DNA of 64,000 nucleotides from Lacibacter sediminis (GTDB lineage: Bacteria; Bacteroidota; Bacteroidia; Chitinophagales; Chitinophagaceae), in NCBI RefSeq assembly GCF_014168535.1, contig NZ_CP060007.1, positions 2,108,001-2,172,000 on the forward strand, given 5' to 3'. Both the position numbers and the translations under genes were made by a program. This document shows, one piece after another, positions 52,318-61,782 of this stretch (positions are counted from its first letter, which is position 1; each line of letters starts with the position of its first letter). The notes under the pieces were generated by a model that did no database searches, was not told the origin of the DNA, and saw only the letters and a list, made by a program, of their open reading frames with translations.

Positions 52318-53844
52318 TTACCAATCGGCATTCCATCCATTGGTAACAATAATTCCTGAAGATGATCCATTAGCTGCTACCCAGGAAATATTCGGCGGTG
52401 CTCCCGGAGATGCAAGGGAAGTATAAGCAATCCTGTATCCATCTGGTGACCAGGAAGTTTTGGTGAAGGGGGATGCGCCAGTTGCAATAGTGGTGATTTC
52501 GGTGCCCCAGAAATTCATCGTGCCAATCTGGGTACTATAAGAATTAATGCCTGTTGTTTTGACTATTGCACATGCAAGCTTTCTCCCGTCTGGCGACCAA
52601 CTGGGATGAAAGTAGTTAAGTGTGTCGAAGAGATTGGAGGTGACAGGAAATGTGGGCAAATTATTATTTTGGATAGAAATATAGTATAAGTCGTAATCAA
52701 GATCATAGGCTGCCCAATCACTTGAGATCGCAATCTTTAAACCATCTGGCGACCAACTTGGCTGGCTATCCCAACCCGGTGCTTCAAAAATTAAAGGAGT
52801 TGCTCCCGAAGCAACATCAAGCATCCAAATGTTCATGCTGCCGTTATGGAATGAGGCAAATGCGATTTTTGATCCATCGGGCGACCAGGTTGGGTTTTCG
52901 CAAAATCTTGAGAGAAATGTTTTTTGCACAACATTTGAGCCATCTGCCTGCATAATATAAAGTTCGCTATATCCCGACCGGTCGCTTACAAATGCAATGA
53001 GTTTTCCATCAGGTGACCAAACAGGATGATCATCAGTTGCTGCATTGTTGGTAAGCCGGATGATATTGGATCCATCTGCATTACACTTATAAATTTCCGG
53101 GTTACCATCCCGTTTACTGACGAATACAACCTTGCAATCGGTACAGGGCGGAAGTGGATTAACTACTTCAACTTGTATTGTATCTGTTGAATTAAGTGCA
53201 GCCGAATCGGTGACAGTTAATTCCAACAGATAAACACCCAGCTCAAGATTACTGAACAGAGATTTTGAAGCGTTTGCATTTTGAATATTGTATAATGGAG
53301 GGCCCGAAATTTTTCTCCACAAATAAGTACGGATATTATTGTCGGGGTCAGTTGAAGCTGATCCGTCAAGTGTAACAGAATTTAGTGGTAATACGATCGT
53401 TTGATCTTGCCCCGCCCTGGCTATTGGCGGCCTGTTGGTTGTTGTAGTGCCGGTTGCAGTATCTATTACTTTAATGTTGATTGTATCGTTCGACCATAAG
53501 CTTCCATTGTCTGTTACTTTTAATTCAAATTGATGCAAGCCAGCTGCAAGCTTTTTAACCTTACAAATTGAATCTGTTGCCTGCATAATAACAGGTGTTC
53601 CCGGGCCGGAGATTTTTGTCCATAGCCATGAGATAATATATCCATCAGGATCAACGGAGTTTCGACCATTCAATATGGTTGAATCATTGGGCAGGTATAT
53701 GGTTTTATCGGGCCCGGCATTTGACACAGGCGGAAGATTGTTTTGATTTTGTAAACAGTTTTCGCAGGATAATTCTTTTTCACATGACATCAAATGCAGG
53801 CAAGATACAAGTAAGAATATTCGTATTTGAAACAGGCATTTCAT
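52318..53844 (-). CDS. PKD and TolB-type beta-propeller lipoprotein
   Basis: 508 residues. Lipoprotein signal MKCLFQIRIFLLVSCLHLMSC, a short Cys-rich segment (SCENCLQN), two PKD domains (about 35-130 and 135-230; GRNSVDPDGYIISWLWTKISG and GSASTDPDNNIRTYLWRKISG), then a WD40-like propeller with repeated PxWSPDGxxIAF blades (HPVWSPDGKLIAFVSDRSG, NPTWSPDGSKIAFASF). Likely an outer-membrane lipoprotein binding peptidoglycan, glycans or protein. It sits just after an ompA gene and before an ompA remnant. Confidence 0.88.
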   Translation of the reverse strand: MKCLFQIRIFLLVSCLHLMSCEKELSCENCLQNQNNLPPVSNAGPDKTIYLPNDSTILNGRNSVDPDGYIISWLWTKISGPGTPVIMQATDSICKVKKLAAGLHQFELKVTDNGSLWSNDTINIKVIDTATGTTTTNRPPIARAGQDQTIVLPLNSVTLDGSASTDPDNNIRTYLWRKISGPPLYNIQNANASKSLFSNLELGVYLLELTVTDSAALNSTDTIQVEVVNPLPPCTDCKVVFVSKRDGNPEIYKCNADGSNIIRLTNNAATDDHPVWSPDGKLIAFVSDRSGYSELYIMQADGSNVVQKTFLSRFCENPTWSPDGSKIAFASFHNGSMNIWMLDVASGATPLIFEAPGWDSQPSWSPDGLKIAISSDWAAYDLDYDLYYISIQNNNLPTFPVTSNLFDTLNYFHPSWSPDGRKLACAIVKTTGINSYSTQIGTMNFWGTEITTIATGASPFTKTSWSPDGYRIAYTSLASPGAPPNISWVAANGSSSGIIVTNGWNADW

Positions 53845-54056
53845 TCCTTCAAATAAAATGGTTTAAAAAAACAGGGGCGGAATTAGCAGGTTAATTTAGG
53901 TGCCGGAAGATATGAGAAGCCAATATTCTATAACAAAATACACAACTGTTATCATAAAATCAATAACGAGGCTAAGGTAATATTTGAGCAAAGCCAAAGG
54001 TCTCCTGTTCTAAAAACGGGCTTCTCTTTACATTTATTTTTAATGGGTTAATATTA

Positions 54057-54093
54057 ACAAACAAGCGGATGATTACATCATCCGCTTGTTTGT
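54057..54093 (-). terminator. terminator after the OmpA gene
   Basis: Seventeen-base-pair perfect stem ACAAACAAGCGGATGAT / ATCATCCGCTTGTTTGT around TAC. On the minus strand it ends in TTTGTTAATATT, a weaker T-run. Confidence 0.75.
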
Positions 54094-54116
54094 ATTATTT
54101 GAAAAAAGGAATAAGA

Positions 54117-55454
54117 TCAATAATCAACTTTCATTTCAACTCTTCTGTTCAATGCTCTTCCTTTTGCTGTTTTATTGTCGGCTATTGGTTTGGTATCGCC
54201 GTAGCCTTTGTAAGTGATGCGTTCAGGAGCAATGCCTTTGCTAATAAAGTAATCAGCAACAGCTTTTGCTCTGCGTTCGCTCCACATCATATTTCGTTCA
54301 GGAGTGCCTGCATTGTCTGCATGTGCTTCAATGTTCAGTTTTAAAGATGGGTTATCCTGTAAAACTTTCACCACTTCATTCAAAGAGATAAATGATTTTT
54401 TCAGCAGCACATCACTTGCAAACTGAAAGAGAATATTCTTGGCAGCAAATTCTATTTTCTGTTTGATCTCTTGTTTTATTTCAGGGCAACCACCGTTGGC
54501 AGTAATGCCGGCTTCATTGGGGCATTTATCTTCTTCATCATTCACACCATCATTATCCGTATCAGGAATTAAACATCCGTCATAACGGGCAAGACCAGCC
54601 AAGTCTTTACACTTATCATCTTTGTCAGCCACGCCATCATTGTCACTGTCGGGGCATCCGTTCAATGTGCCTTTATCGTTCGGGCATTGATCATCTTTAT
54701 CAGTTATTCCATCGCCATCAGTATCAGGACAGCCATTGAGTGTTCCTTTCACATCAGGACATTTATCATTTGCATCTGCAAATCCATCGCCATCTCCGTC
54801 TGGCGGTAATACAGGTTCAACCGGAATCACAACAGGAACTTCTACCACTTTTTTCTTTCGGTCAAACGGGTTGTCTTGTGCAAAACTGAAACTGTAATGC
54901 AGGTAATCGTTATTAATGCCATCCGTTAATTTCTTTCGCCATTGTGCCTGCATGAAGAAATAAGAACCTGCTTTAAAACGGAATTGCAAGCCAACGCCTA
55001 ATGGTGCATAAACAGCGATCTTTCCGGGGAAGTAGCCAACACCTAACCCTGCTGTTAAAAATGGATTTACAGGAGCCTTGTCTTTAAAAGCTCTTATATG
55101 CAGCAACGCATTTAGTTGTGTACTGAACTTTGCCTGGCCAATTGAATCATCTTTTACAAAGTTGGCAGGGAAGTTGGAGAAAGTTCCTGTGATCGTGCCT
55201 GAAGCATCTATCTTTTGTGAGAGTCCACGCCAGTAACTGAAACCAACGCCAAATGATTTGTTGCCTGGTTTATACCAGTCGCCTTGGTTGAAAGCTTTGC
55301 CGGCGGTTGAATCGCTGATGAGTTGAGGAAAACGGTAATCAGAAAAACTGATGTTGTACGAAATCAGTTCGGGTTTTTTCAGTTGCTGATTCTGGGCATG
55401 TACACTGATGATGCACATCAGTGCAAGAGCGGTTAGTAAGCAGTTTGGTTTCAT
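54117..55454 (-). CDS. OmpA-family protein with thrombospondin type-3 repeats
   Basis: 445 residues. Signal MKPNCLLTALALMCIISVHAQ, an N-terminal outer-membrane beta-barrel (about 25-205), four calcium-binding thrombospondin type-3 repeats (about 220-320: DGDGDGFADANDKC, DTDGDGITDKDDQC, DSDNDGVADKDDKC, DTDNDGVNDEEDKC) and a C-terminal OmpA domain (ILFQFASDVLLKKS ... NIEAHADNAGTPERN) that binds peptidoglycan. A typical Bacteroidota outer-membrane anchor. A 3' fragment of a second copy lies about 1.8 kb downstream. Confidence 0.93.
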   Translation of the reverse strand: MKPNCLLTALALMCIISVHAQNQQLKKPELISYNISFSDYRFPQLISDSTAGKAFNQGDWYKPGNKSFGVGFSYWRGLSQKIDASGTITGTFSNFPANFVKDDSIGQAKFSTQLNALLHIRAFKDKAPVNPFLTAGLGVGYFPGKIAVYAPLGVGLQFRFKAGSYFFMQAQWRKKLTDGINNDYLHYSFSFAQDNPFDRKKKVVEVPVVIPVEPVLPPDGDGDGFADANDKCPDVKGTLNGCPDTDGDGITDKDDQCPNDKGTLNGCPDSDNDGVADKDDKCKDLAGLARYDGCLIPDTDNDGVNDEEDKCPNEAGITANGGCPEIKQEIKQKIEFAAKNILFQFASDVLLKKSFISLNEVVKVLQDNPSLKLNIEAHADNAGTPERNMMWSERRAKAVADYFISKGIAPERITYKGYGDTKPIADNKTAKGRALNRRVEMKVDY

Positions 55455-55625
55455 AGAAATTAATTGAGCGCTAAATTAACGTTCCAAACCGTAATTTATG
55501 CATAAATACTGTTTTCTTTTTGTGCGTAAATCATCGCTTTTTTTATAGGTTTTATCGAATGTATTGACTAAATTTATTTAGCTCTTTGACGATATCTTAT
55601 TTATTCACAATTAAAACTGTTTCCC

Positions 55626-56003
55626 ATGGTTTCAACAGACACAACACAGCTTAACAGGGAATGCAGCTCCTGGAGGGAGCATCTGCGTTCCTACCGTAAT
55701 GAAATGAGTCAACTGAGAGATCAGCTTCAACTCATGGCAAGCGGAGAAAAAGACAAGGAAGTCCTTACCGAAGTGGAACACTATCACAACCAGTTTTACA
55801 TTCAGCAGATCAACATCCACGATCTGAAACAAGCGATCAAAAATCACGATCGACGATTACAAGTAGAAAAAGACCCGGCAAGCGGTCATCCTTCCGAACA
55901 GGCATTGCAGGAACATGAAGAACTGCACGGCCAATACGAAATACTGGAACATACGTTAAATGAACTGAGAAGCGATTTCAGAAATTTCGTTGCTAAGGCA
56001 TAA
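55626..56003 (+). CDS. small coiled-coil protein, unknown function
   Basis: 125 residues, charged and helical throughout (SSWREHLRSYRNEMSQLRDQ, HDLKQAIKNHDRRLQVEKD). No signal peptide or enzyme motif. Cytoplasmic dimer is likely from the coiled coil. Stand-alone, 127 bases upstream of the EF-G-like gene; unclear whether linked. Confidence 0.7.
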   Translation: MVSTDTTQLNRECSSWREHLRSYRNEMSQLRDQLQLMASGEKDKEVLTEVEHYHNQFYIQQINIHDLKQAIKNHDRRLQVEKDPASGHPSEQALQEHEELHGQYEILEHTLNELRSDFRNFVAKA

Positions 56004-56087
56004 GCTTACTGCCTTTACTACATCTATCAAAGACATTCACAGCCACCCATTCAAATTCTATCTGTTCCCTGTACGGTTACGCTTGTA

Positions 56088-56105
56088 CTTACATGCCCAT
56101 GTAAG
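56088..56105. promoter_or_regulatory. palindrome between the coiled-coil and EF-G2 genes
   Basis: CTTACATG-CC-CATGTAAG, eight-base perfect arms with a two-base centre, 25 bases before the EF-G2-like ATG at 56131. No T-run; an operator or a repeat is possible. Confidence 0.4.
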
Positions 56106-56130
56106 CAGGTGATTGTTTACATTTTAAAAA

Positions 56131-58278
56131 ATGAATGTTATGGCAGACTTTGATACCTCACACGTAAAAAACATTGTCTTGCTGGGCCACGCCGGCTCCG
56201 GTAAGACAACATTAGCGGAATGCATGTTATACGAAGCAGGCATTATTAACCGCAGAGGCACAGTAGCAGAACGTAATACTGTTGCCGATTATCATGAACT
56301 TGAACAGGAAAGAGGCAACTCCGTTTTTTCAAAACTCTTACACAGCAAATGGCGTGGTTATAAGATCAATATTATTGATACGCCGGGTTATGATGATTTT
56401 GTTGGGGAAGTCATCAGCGCATTGCGTGTAGCCGATACAGGTGTAATGCTGTTGAACGCAACACGTGGAGTGGAAGTTGGTACAGATATTATCTGGGATT
56501 ACACAGAGCAATTTAAAACACCCATGATCTTTGCGGTGAATAAACTAGATGATGAAACGGCGGATTTCGATAAAACGGTTGCTGAAGCCAAAGCTCATTT
56601 CGGAAGCAATATTACAGTGGTACAATATCCCCGACAACAAGGCGCAGGTTTTCACGAGATCATTGATGTGCTGCGCATGACGATGTACAAATTCAAAGAT
56701 GCAGGAGGCAAGCCGGAAAAATTACCTATTCCTGATGATGAAAAAGAGAGAGCTGATAATTTACACAAAGAATTGATTGAAGCAGTTGCAGGTAATGATG
56801 AAACGTTGATGGAGAAATATTTCGACAAAGGTGAGTTGAGTGAAGATGAGATCAAAGCAGGAATGAAAAATGCAATGATCCATCATGATCTCTTTCCATT
56901 ATTCTGTTTATCTGCAGAACGCAATATGGGCAGTGGCAGGCTGATGGGCTTTATTGATAATGTATGCCCAAGTGCCAATGAAATGCCTCCGCAAAAAACA
57001 AAATCAGGATCAACGTTATCCTGCGACGAAAATGGCCCCGGCTGCATTTTCGTTTACAAAACAGTAAGTGAGCCACATGTTGGCGAACTTTCTTTCTTTA
57101 AAGTTTACAGTGGTACCATTAAATCAGGAATGGAACTGGTGAATGAAACAACCGGTGTGGCTGAAAAAATGAACCAGCTCTTTGTGGTAGAAGGAAATAA
57201 ACGCACACAGGTGAATGAACTCACTGCAGGCGATATTGGAGCAACCTTAAAACTCCGGAACACGCATGTTAATAATACACTGCACGAAAAAGGAAAAGAT
57301 ATTGAGTTACTTCCCATTGAGTTCCCAGCTTCAAACCTTACAATGGCCATTGAAAGCATAAAGAAAGGCGAAGAAGAAAAACTGGCAACAGCTTTACACG
57401 ATCTCCGTCATGAGGATCCAACGTTTAAAGTGGAAGTATCGCAAGAGTTAAGACAAACATTAATCCATTGTCAGGGCGATATGCATTTAGCAGTAGCCAA
57501 ATGGAAAATTGAACATCAGCATAAGCTGGAAGTGAAATTCACAAGACCACGCATTCCTTACCGTGAAACTATACGCCGCAGTGCAGATAGTATGTATCGC
57601 CATAAAAAGCAAAGTGGTGGTAATGGTCAGTTTGGTGAAGTGCATTTGCGTATTGAACCTTGGTATGAAGGAATGCCCGAGCCTTCTGATCTGAATGTTC
57701 GTGGAAGGGAAGTACATGAATTGCCATGGGGCGGCAAACTGGTTTATTACAATTGTATTGTTGGTGGTGCTATTGATGTTCGGTTTCTGCCATCGATCTT
57801 AAAAGGTGTGATGGAAAAAATGACCGAAGGTCCGCTCACCGGTTCTTATGTGCGTGATGTGCGTGTTTGTGTGTTTGATGGTAAGATGCATCCTGTTGAC
57901 AGTAACGATATCTCGTTTAAGATCGCAGGTTTGCAGGCATTCCGTCAGGCATTTCAACAGGCCGATCCGCAGATACTTGAACCAATGTACCATGTAGAAG
58001 TGCTTTGTCCTGAAGATCTCACCGGTGCTGTTATTGGTGATCTGCAAACACGCCGTGCAATGGTGGAGGGGATGGATACAGAAAGTCATTTTACAAAAGT
58101 GATCGCTAAAGTTCCATTGGCAGAAATGCAGGATTACAGCAGCAACCTGCGTTCATTCACGCAGGGCCGTGCAAAATTCCGTATGCATTTCTTAGAATAT
58201 GAACCACTGCCATTTGAAGTACAACGCAAACTTGCTGACGATTACAGTAAAGTAGCGAAGGAAGAAATGATGGCTTAA
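56131..58278 (+). CDS. EF-G-like translation factor (EF-G2 type)
   Basis: 715 residues with all five EF-G domains: G domain (P-loop GHAGSGKTT, NKLD), domain II, III, IV (HKKQSGGNGQFGEVHLRIEP) and V. The catalytic His of EF-G (DTPGHVDF) is Tyr here (IDTPGYDDFVGEV), and switch I reads ERGNSVFSK instead of ERGITI. These changes match the second EF-G of Bacteroides, which was reported to lack GTPase activity and act in translation, and fusA2-like proteins in actinobacteria. A Met three codons in (56140) is an alternative start. Confidence 0.92.
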   Translation: MNVMADFDTSHVKNIVLLGHAGSGKTTLAECMLYEAGIINRRGTVAERNTVADYHELEQERGNSVFSKLLHSKWRGYKINIIDTPGYDDFVGEVISALRVADTGVMLLNATRGVEVGTDIIWDYTEQFKTPMIFAVNKLDDETADFDKTVAEAKAHFGSNITVVQYPRQQGAGFHEIIDVLRMTMYKFKDAGGKPEKLPIPDDEKERADNLHKELIEAVAGNDETLMEKYFDKGELSEDEIKAGMKNAMIHHDLFPLFCLSAERNMGSGRLMGFIDNVCPSANEMPPQKTKSGSTLSCDENGPGCIFVYKTVSEPHVGELSFFKVYSGTIKSGMELVNETTGVAEKMNQLFVVEGNKRTQVNELTAGDIGATLKLRNTHVNNTLHEKGKDIELLPIEFPASNLTMAIESIKKGEEEKLATALHDLRHEDPTFKVEVSQELRQTLIHCQGDMHLAVAKWKIEHQHKLEVKFTRPRIPYRETIRRSADSMYRHKKQSGGNGQFGEVHLRIEPWYEGMPEPSDLNVRGREVHELPWGGKLVYYNCIVGGAIDVRFLPSILKGVMEKMTEGPLTGSYVRDVRVCVFDGKMHPVDSNDISFKIAGLQAFRQAFQQADPQILEPMYHVEVLCPEDLTGAVIGDLQTRRAMVEGMDTESHFTKVIAKVPLAEMQDYSSNLRSFTQGRAKFRMHFLEYEPLPFEVQRKLADDYSKVAKEEMMA

Positions 58279-58296
58279 CAGGTTTCATTTAAAAAC

Positions 58297-58333
58297 AAAA
58301 AGTGCAGTCAATTGAATGGCTGCACTTTTTTTT
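58297..58333 (+). terminator. terminator after the EF-G-like gene
   Basis: AAAAAGTGCAG / CTGCACTTTTT stem with a 12-base loop and a T8 run. Convergent small-lipoprotein gene follows. Confidence 0.88.
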
Positions 58334-58353
58334 ATCAGGTAAATGAATTTCTG

Positions 58354-58536
58354 TTAAGCATCTTTTTTACCACGTCCAATACGCATGATAATAAAGATAA
58401 TGAGTGCAATAATTGCAACTACAATAAAAATTCCAAACCCCATGCCCGCTTTGAAAATACCTTCCACCAATTGGCATGAACTCAACATGGAAGTCATTGC
58501 AATAAGCAATATGCTTACGTATTTTGTTATGTTCAT
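58354..58536 (-). CDS. small lipoprotein with one membrane helix
   Basis: 60 residues from the ATG at 58534-58536. Lipobox-like SMLSSCQLVEGIFKAG followed by a hydrophobic helix (GFGIFIVVAIIALIIFIIM) and a basic end (RIGRGKKDA). A family of tiny Bacteroidota proteins has the same layout; function unknown. The earlier Met at 58572 would add a longer leader. Confidence 0.7.
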   Translation of the reverse strand: MNITKYVSILLIAMTSMLSSCQLVEGIFKAGMGFGIFIVVAIIALIIFIIMRIGRGKKDA

Positions 58537-58610
58537 AAAAGAAACTATTAAAAGGTTTTTGTGAGTGTTCAATTCTAATTGCAGGCAGGCTGTTTCATGA
58601 AATTTGATGA

Positions 58611-58952
58611 TTAAAAAACTTTGCCGTCGTCTTGTTTGTTAATAATAGTTGGAGCACTTGAATCACCTTCAATAACTTCATCAGGTAATGGATTGATCGG
58701 CTCATCTACTGATGGTGGCTCTGGCTTGTGCTCCTCGGTAGTGCTGCCTTTTTTTTCATTTTCTCCAATTACTTCACCCGGAATCTTTTTTTTATCATCA
58801 CCAATACCGGGTACTTCTGTTTCGGGTGTTTTTTCTTTTAAATCAGGATCGTTAGGCAAAGGCTTCTTACCATTAAAATCCTGATTCGTTTTTTGTTTCA
58901 GCGCATTTGCGGTGTCTTGTGTGTTTTCGCTTACTGTTTGACGTTTTTCCAT
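58611..58952 (-). CDS. hydrophilic disordered protein, unknown function
   Basis: 113 residues, rich in Glu, Lys and Pro, with no predicted hydrophobic helix and repeats of PxxE/PEPP character (EEHKPEPPSVDEPINPLPDEV). Likely intrinsically disordered and cytoplasmic. No family recognised. Confidence 0.6.
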   Translation of the reverse strand: MEKRQTVSENTQDTANALKQKTNQDFNGKKPLPNDPDLKEKTPETEVPGIGDDKKKIPGEVIGENEKKGSTTEEHKPEPPSVDEPINPLPDEVIEGDSSAPTIINKQDDGKVF

Positions 58953-59130
58953 GACAATCGTGTTTAGCTGTTAATAATAGAGTGTCTTACAAATATGCAT
59001 TTGATTAGCTGCAAATTCATTACATGATTTAATGAGATTGTTACAACTTTCACATATTCATCCACTCATCATGGTGAGTGTTTTCTTTTCGGGTGATGCT
59101 TACACTTTCAGGGAACGTGATTAAAATGAA

Positions 59131-59156
59131 AAAGCGACACTTACAGGTGCCGCTTT
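59131..59156 (-). terminator. terminator after the DUF4382 gene
   Basis: Minus strand: AAAGCG-G-CAC / GTG-T-CGCTTT with a six-base loop and following TTTTTCATTTT. Confidence 0.75.
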
Positions 59157-59179
59157 CCATGTATATATCGAAGTGTAAC

Positions 59180-59692
59180 CTATTTTAGTTTCAACACAGG
59201 TTGTAAAATATAATTACCACTGCCATCTTTACTGATTGAAAGAGCTGCATCAAAATCAACCAGCAATGAATCTAGACCGGCTGCGAGATTGCGGTTGACT
59301 TTTATTTTCAATCCACTTTGCTGGCTGCTTGGTGTGCTTAACGGATAAATAACACTATCGATCATAATTGTGTTTTGCGTACCTAACACTAAACGTAATT
59401 CTTTAAGCGTGCCTGTTGGTACTGTTCCTGCTGCAAGAAATGTATCCACTCCATTTTGCAATTTCAACAGATCATAAATACCGGCCATTGTTTCAAGTTT
59501 TATCCAGCCGGTGGAATCGCCATTGAAATTTACATTCACTTCTTTAATGTCAACATTCACCTGTTGCGCATCATACGGTGCATCCGTAAGATTGATTTTT
59601 AATTCAGTACTGTTCTTATTTTTCTTACAGGCTGTAAATAGTAATACCGAAGAGATTAGTACTAACGAACAAAAGATCATTGTTTTTTTCAT
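59180..59692 (-). CDS. DUF4382 lipoprotein
   Basis: 170 residues. Lipoprotein signal MKKTMIFCSLVLISSVLLFTAC and the DUF4382 beta domain from LKINLTDAPYDAQQVNV to the C-terminus (LDSLLVDFDAALSI). Secreted, anchored; function unknown, common in Bacteroidota outer membranes. Confidence 0.88.
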   Translation of the reverse strand: MKKTMIFCSLVLISSVLLFTACKKNKNSTELKINLTDAPYDAQQVNVDIKEVNVNFNGDSTGWIKLETMAGIYDLLKLQNGVDTFLAAGTVPTGTLKELRLVLGTQNTIMIDSVIYPLSTPSSQQSGLKIKVNRNLAAGLDSLLVDFDAALSISKDGSGNYILQPVLKLK

Positions 59693-59915
59693 GAGTAATA
59701 GATTTTAAACATATACTTCAAAAAACCATGCCAAAGCGAATTAAGCGTTTATGTAAAACTACTTTTGTGCAAAAGTTATTTACGTAGTGAAAAAATATTT
59801 GCATACATAACTATTCGGTTTCCAGATAATTCTGCGAACATTTGTAAGGTTTTTTCTTTTGTTTTGATGAGGTTGCAGAACGATTGTCATTCTGTTTTTT
59901 ACTTATCTTCCTTGC

Positions 59916-61439
59916 ATGAATCAACCGACTGCTTCCTCTTCCATCTGGAAAGTGATTGCTGCTTCCTCGATGGGTACCTTAATTGAATGGTACGACTTTT
60001 ACATTTTTGGTATGCTTGCCAAAACAATTTCAGTTCAATTCTTTCCCGAAGGCAATGATGTGGCTGCTTTGCTCAGCACACTGGCCATTTTTGCTGCAGG
60101 TTTTATTGTGCGTCCCTTTGGTGCATTATTATTTGGTCGCCTGGGTGATCTGATCGGCCGCAAGTATACCTTTCTGTTAACACTTGTGCTCATGGGCAGC
60201 GCTACTTTTTTAATCGGGCTGGTTCCCGGTTATAAATCAATTGGTGTATTAGCGCCCATTCTTGTTTTATTACTTCGATTGATACAAGGCCTGGCATTAG
60301 GTGGCGAATATGGCGGTGCTGCTACTTACGTGGCCGAACATGCGCCGGCAAATAAACGTGGACTTTATACAAGCTGGATACAAACCACTGCAACATTGGG
60401 TTTGTTTGTTGCATTGGGCGTTATTCTTCTTGTGAAATCAAGTATGAGTAATGAAGCGTTTGATGCAGAGTGGGGTGGATGGCGCTATCCTTTTTGGTTG
60501 TCGATTCTGTTAGTGGGCGTCTCTATTTATATACGCATGAAGATGAAGGAATCACCTTTGTTTGCGAAACTGAAACATGAAGGAAAGACATCCGTCAATC
60601 CTTTGAAAGAAAGTTTCAGCCACAAAGCAAATTTTAAAATGGTATTACTGGCATTGTTTGGTGCAGTAATGGGGCAGGGCGTTATCTGGTACACCGGTCA
60701 GTTTTATGCGCAGAATTTTTTAGAAACAAGAGTAATGATCGAATTTGGACAAAGCAGAACCATTTTGCTTTGGGCCATCCTGTTTGCAACACCCTTCTTT
60801 GTTTTCTTTGGATGGTTGAGTGATAAGATCGGTCGTAAATGGATCATGCTTATTGGTATGCTGTTGGGAGTATTGTTCTACAGACCTATTTACAGTAGCT
60901 TTTTATCCAGTGTTGATCCGGATAAAATTGAGATAGTTGACGTAAAAGAAACTGCAACTCCTAAAGTTGTAGCTGAGCCATCAGCCACTGGTTCGCTCCG
61001 CACAACAACCACTTCTTATGCATCAACAAATGGGTGGGCTTATACAGTTGTATCGAAAGAAACCATCAAGCAAGATGGTTCAGTTACTACGGCGCAGATG
61101 CAATATAAAGACCGTGTGTTGCCAACTCCCGTCTTCTGGAAGTTTGTATGGCTGGTATTTATCCAGATATTTTTTGTAACAATGGTGTATGGCCCTGTTG
61201 CAGCATTTCTTGTTGAGTTGTTTCCAACAAAGATCCGTTACACGTCTATGTCGTTGCCTTATCATATAGGTAATGGTGTATTTGGTGGGTTGGTGCCGTT
61301 CATAGGGTTACTGTTGACCACTTCTTTTCCTGCTGATCCGTTGGTAGGGTTGTGGTATCCAATCATCGTAGCGGCATTATGTTTTGTAATTGGTGCTTTA
61401 TATCTGAATAATAAAATTGATCCAAACGTAAACGATTAA
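59916..61439 (+). CDS. MFS transporter, MHS family, with a long loop
   Basis: 507 residues with 12 expected helices. GTLIEWYDFYIFG in TM1, GRLGDLIGRKYTF between TM2 and TM3, and GRKWIM after TM8 mark the metabolite:H+ symporter group (KgtP/ProP/ShiA-like). Substrate not predictable. An unusual Ser/Thr-rich loop of about 75 residues (from VDPDKIEIVDVKE to KDRVLPT) lies between helices in the C-terminal half. Three bases separate it from the next gene. Confidence 0.88.
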   Translation: MNQPTASSSIWKVIAASSMGTLIEWYDFYIFGMLAKTISVQFFPEGNDVAALLSTLAIFAAGFIVRPFGALLFGRLGDLIGRKYTFLLTLVLMGSATFLIGLVPGYKSIGVLAPILVLLLRLIQGLALGGEYGGAATYVAEHAPANKRGLYTSWIQTTATLGLFVALGVILLVKSSMSNEAFDAEWGGWRYPFWLSILLVGVSIYIRMKMKESPLFAKLKHEGKTSVNPLKESFSHKANFKMVLLALFGAVMGQGVIWYTGQFYAQNFLETRVMIEFGQSRTILLWAILFATPFFVFFGWLSDKIGRKWIMLIGMLLGVLFYRPIYSSFLSSVDPDKIEIVDVKETATPKVVAEPSATGSLRTTTTSYASTNGWAYTVVSKETIKQDGSVTTAQMQYKDRVLPTPVFWKFVWLVFIQIFFVTMVYGPVAAFLVELFPTKIRYTSMSLPYHIGNGVFGGLVPFIGLLLTTSFPADPLVGLWYPIIVAALCFVIGALYLNNKIDPNVND

Positions 61440-61442
61440 ACT

Positions 61443-61691
61443 ATGAACAAATTAAAACGATATGCAGGTCTTGTGTGGATAATAGCAGGCCCATTGATTT
61501 TTATTTTACTGTTGATGGCTGCGTGGTATAATATTGATACTGCGGGAAAGAAAGATATCAACAATCCTGTTCCGTGGGTGATCATCATCGGAATTTTTTT
61601 ACCAATCGTTATTGGCCTGGTGATCTTTGGTTGGTATGCACTCAAAGGGGAGTATGATCATCTGCCCGAAGATTCAACTGAGATAGAATAA
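61443..61691 (+). CDS. small two-helix membrane protein coupled to the MFS gene
   Basis: 82 residues: AGLVWIIAGPLIFILLLMAAWY and WVIIIGIFLPIVIGLVIFGWY helices, then an acidic tail (HLPEDSTEIE). Starts three bases after the MFS stop, so co-transcribed and probably co-translated. It resembles a small family of Bacteroidota proteins found with MFS transporters (possibly DUF6814); a role as accessory subunit is inferred. Confidence 0.75.
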   Translation: MNKLKRYAGLVWIIAGPLIFILLLMAAWYNIDTAGKKDINNPVPWVIIIGIFLPIVIGLVIFGWYALKGEYDHLPEDSTEIE

Positions 61692-61720
61692 AGCAGAAGT
61701 TTAAATTCTGTTATAAATAA

Positions 61721-61764
61721 AGAAGCACAGAACGTTGAGCATTTGGTCAACGTTCTGTGCTTCT
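61721..61764. terminator. bidirectional terminator
   Basis: AGAAGCACAGAACGTTGA / TCAACGTTCTGTGCTTCT, 18 perfect pairs around an eight-base loop, with T-rich ends on both sides. Shared by the plus-strand MFS unit and the convergent dodecin gene. Confidence 0.85.
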
Positions 61765-61782
61765 CTTGTTTTAGTATAAATA

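Noticed and set aside
59063..59080. CACTCA-TCATGG-TGAGTG hairpin with a following T-rich run
   Set aside because: Points along the plus strand where no upstream plus-strand gene ends; likely incidental.
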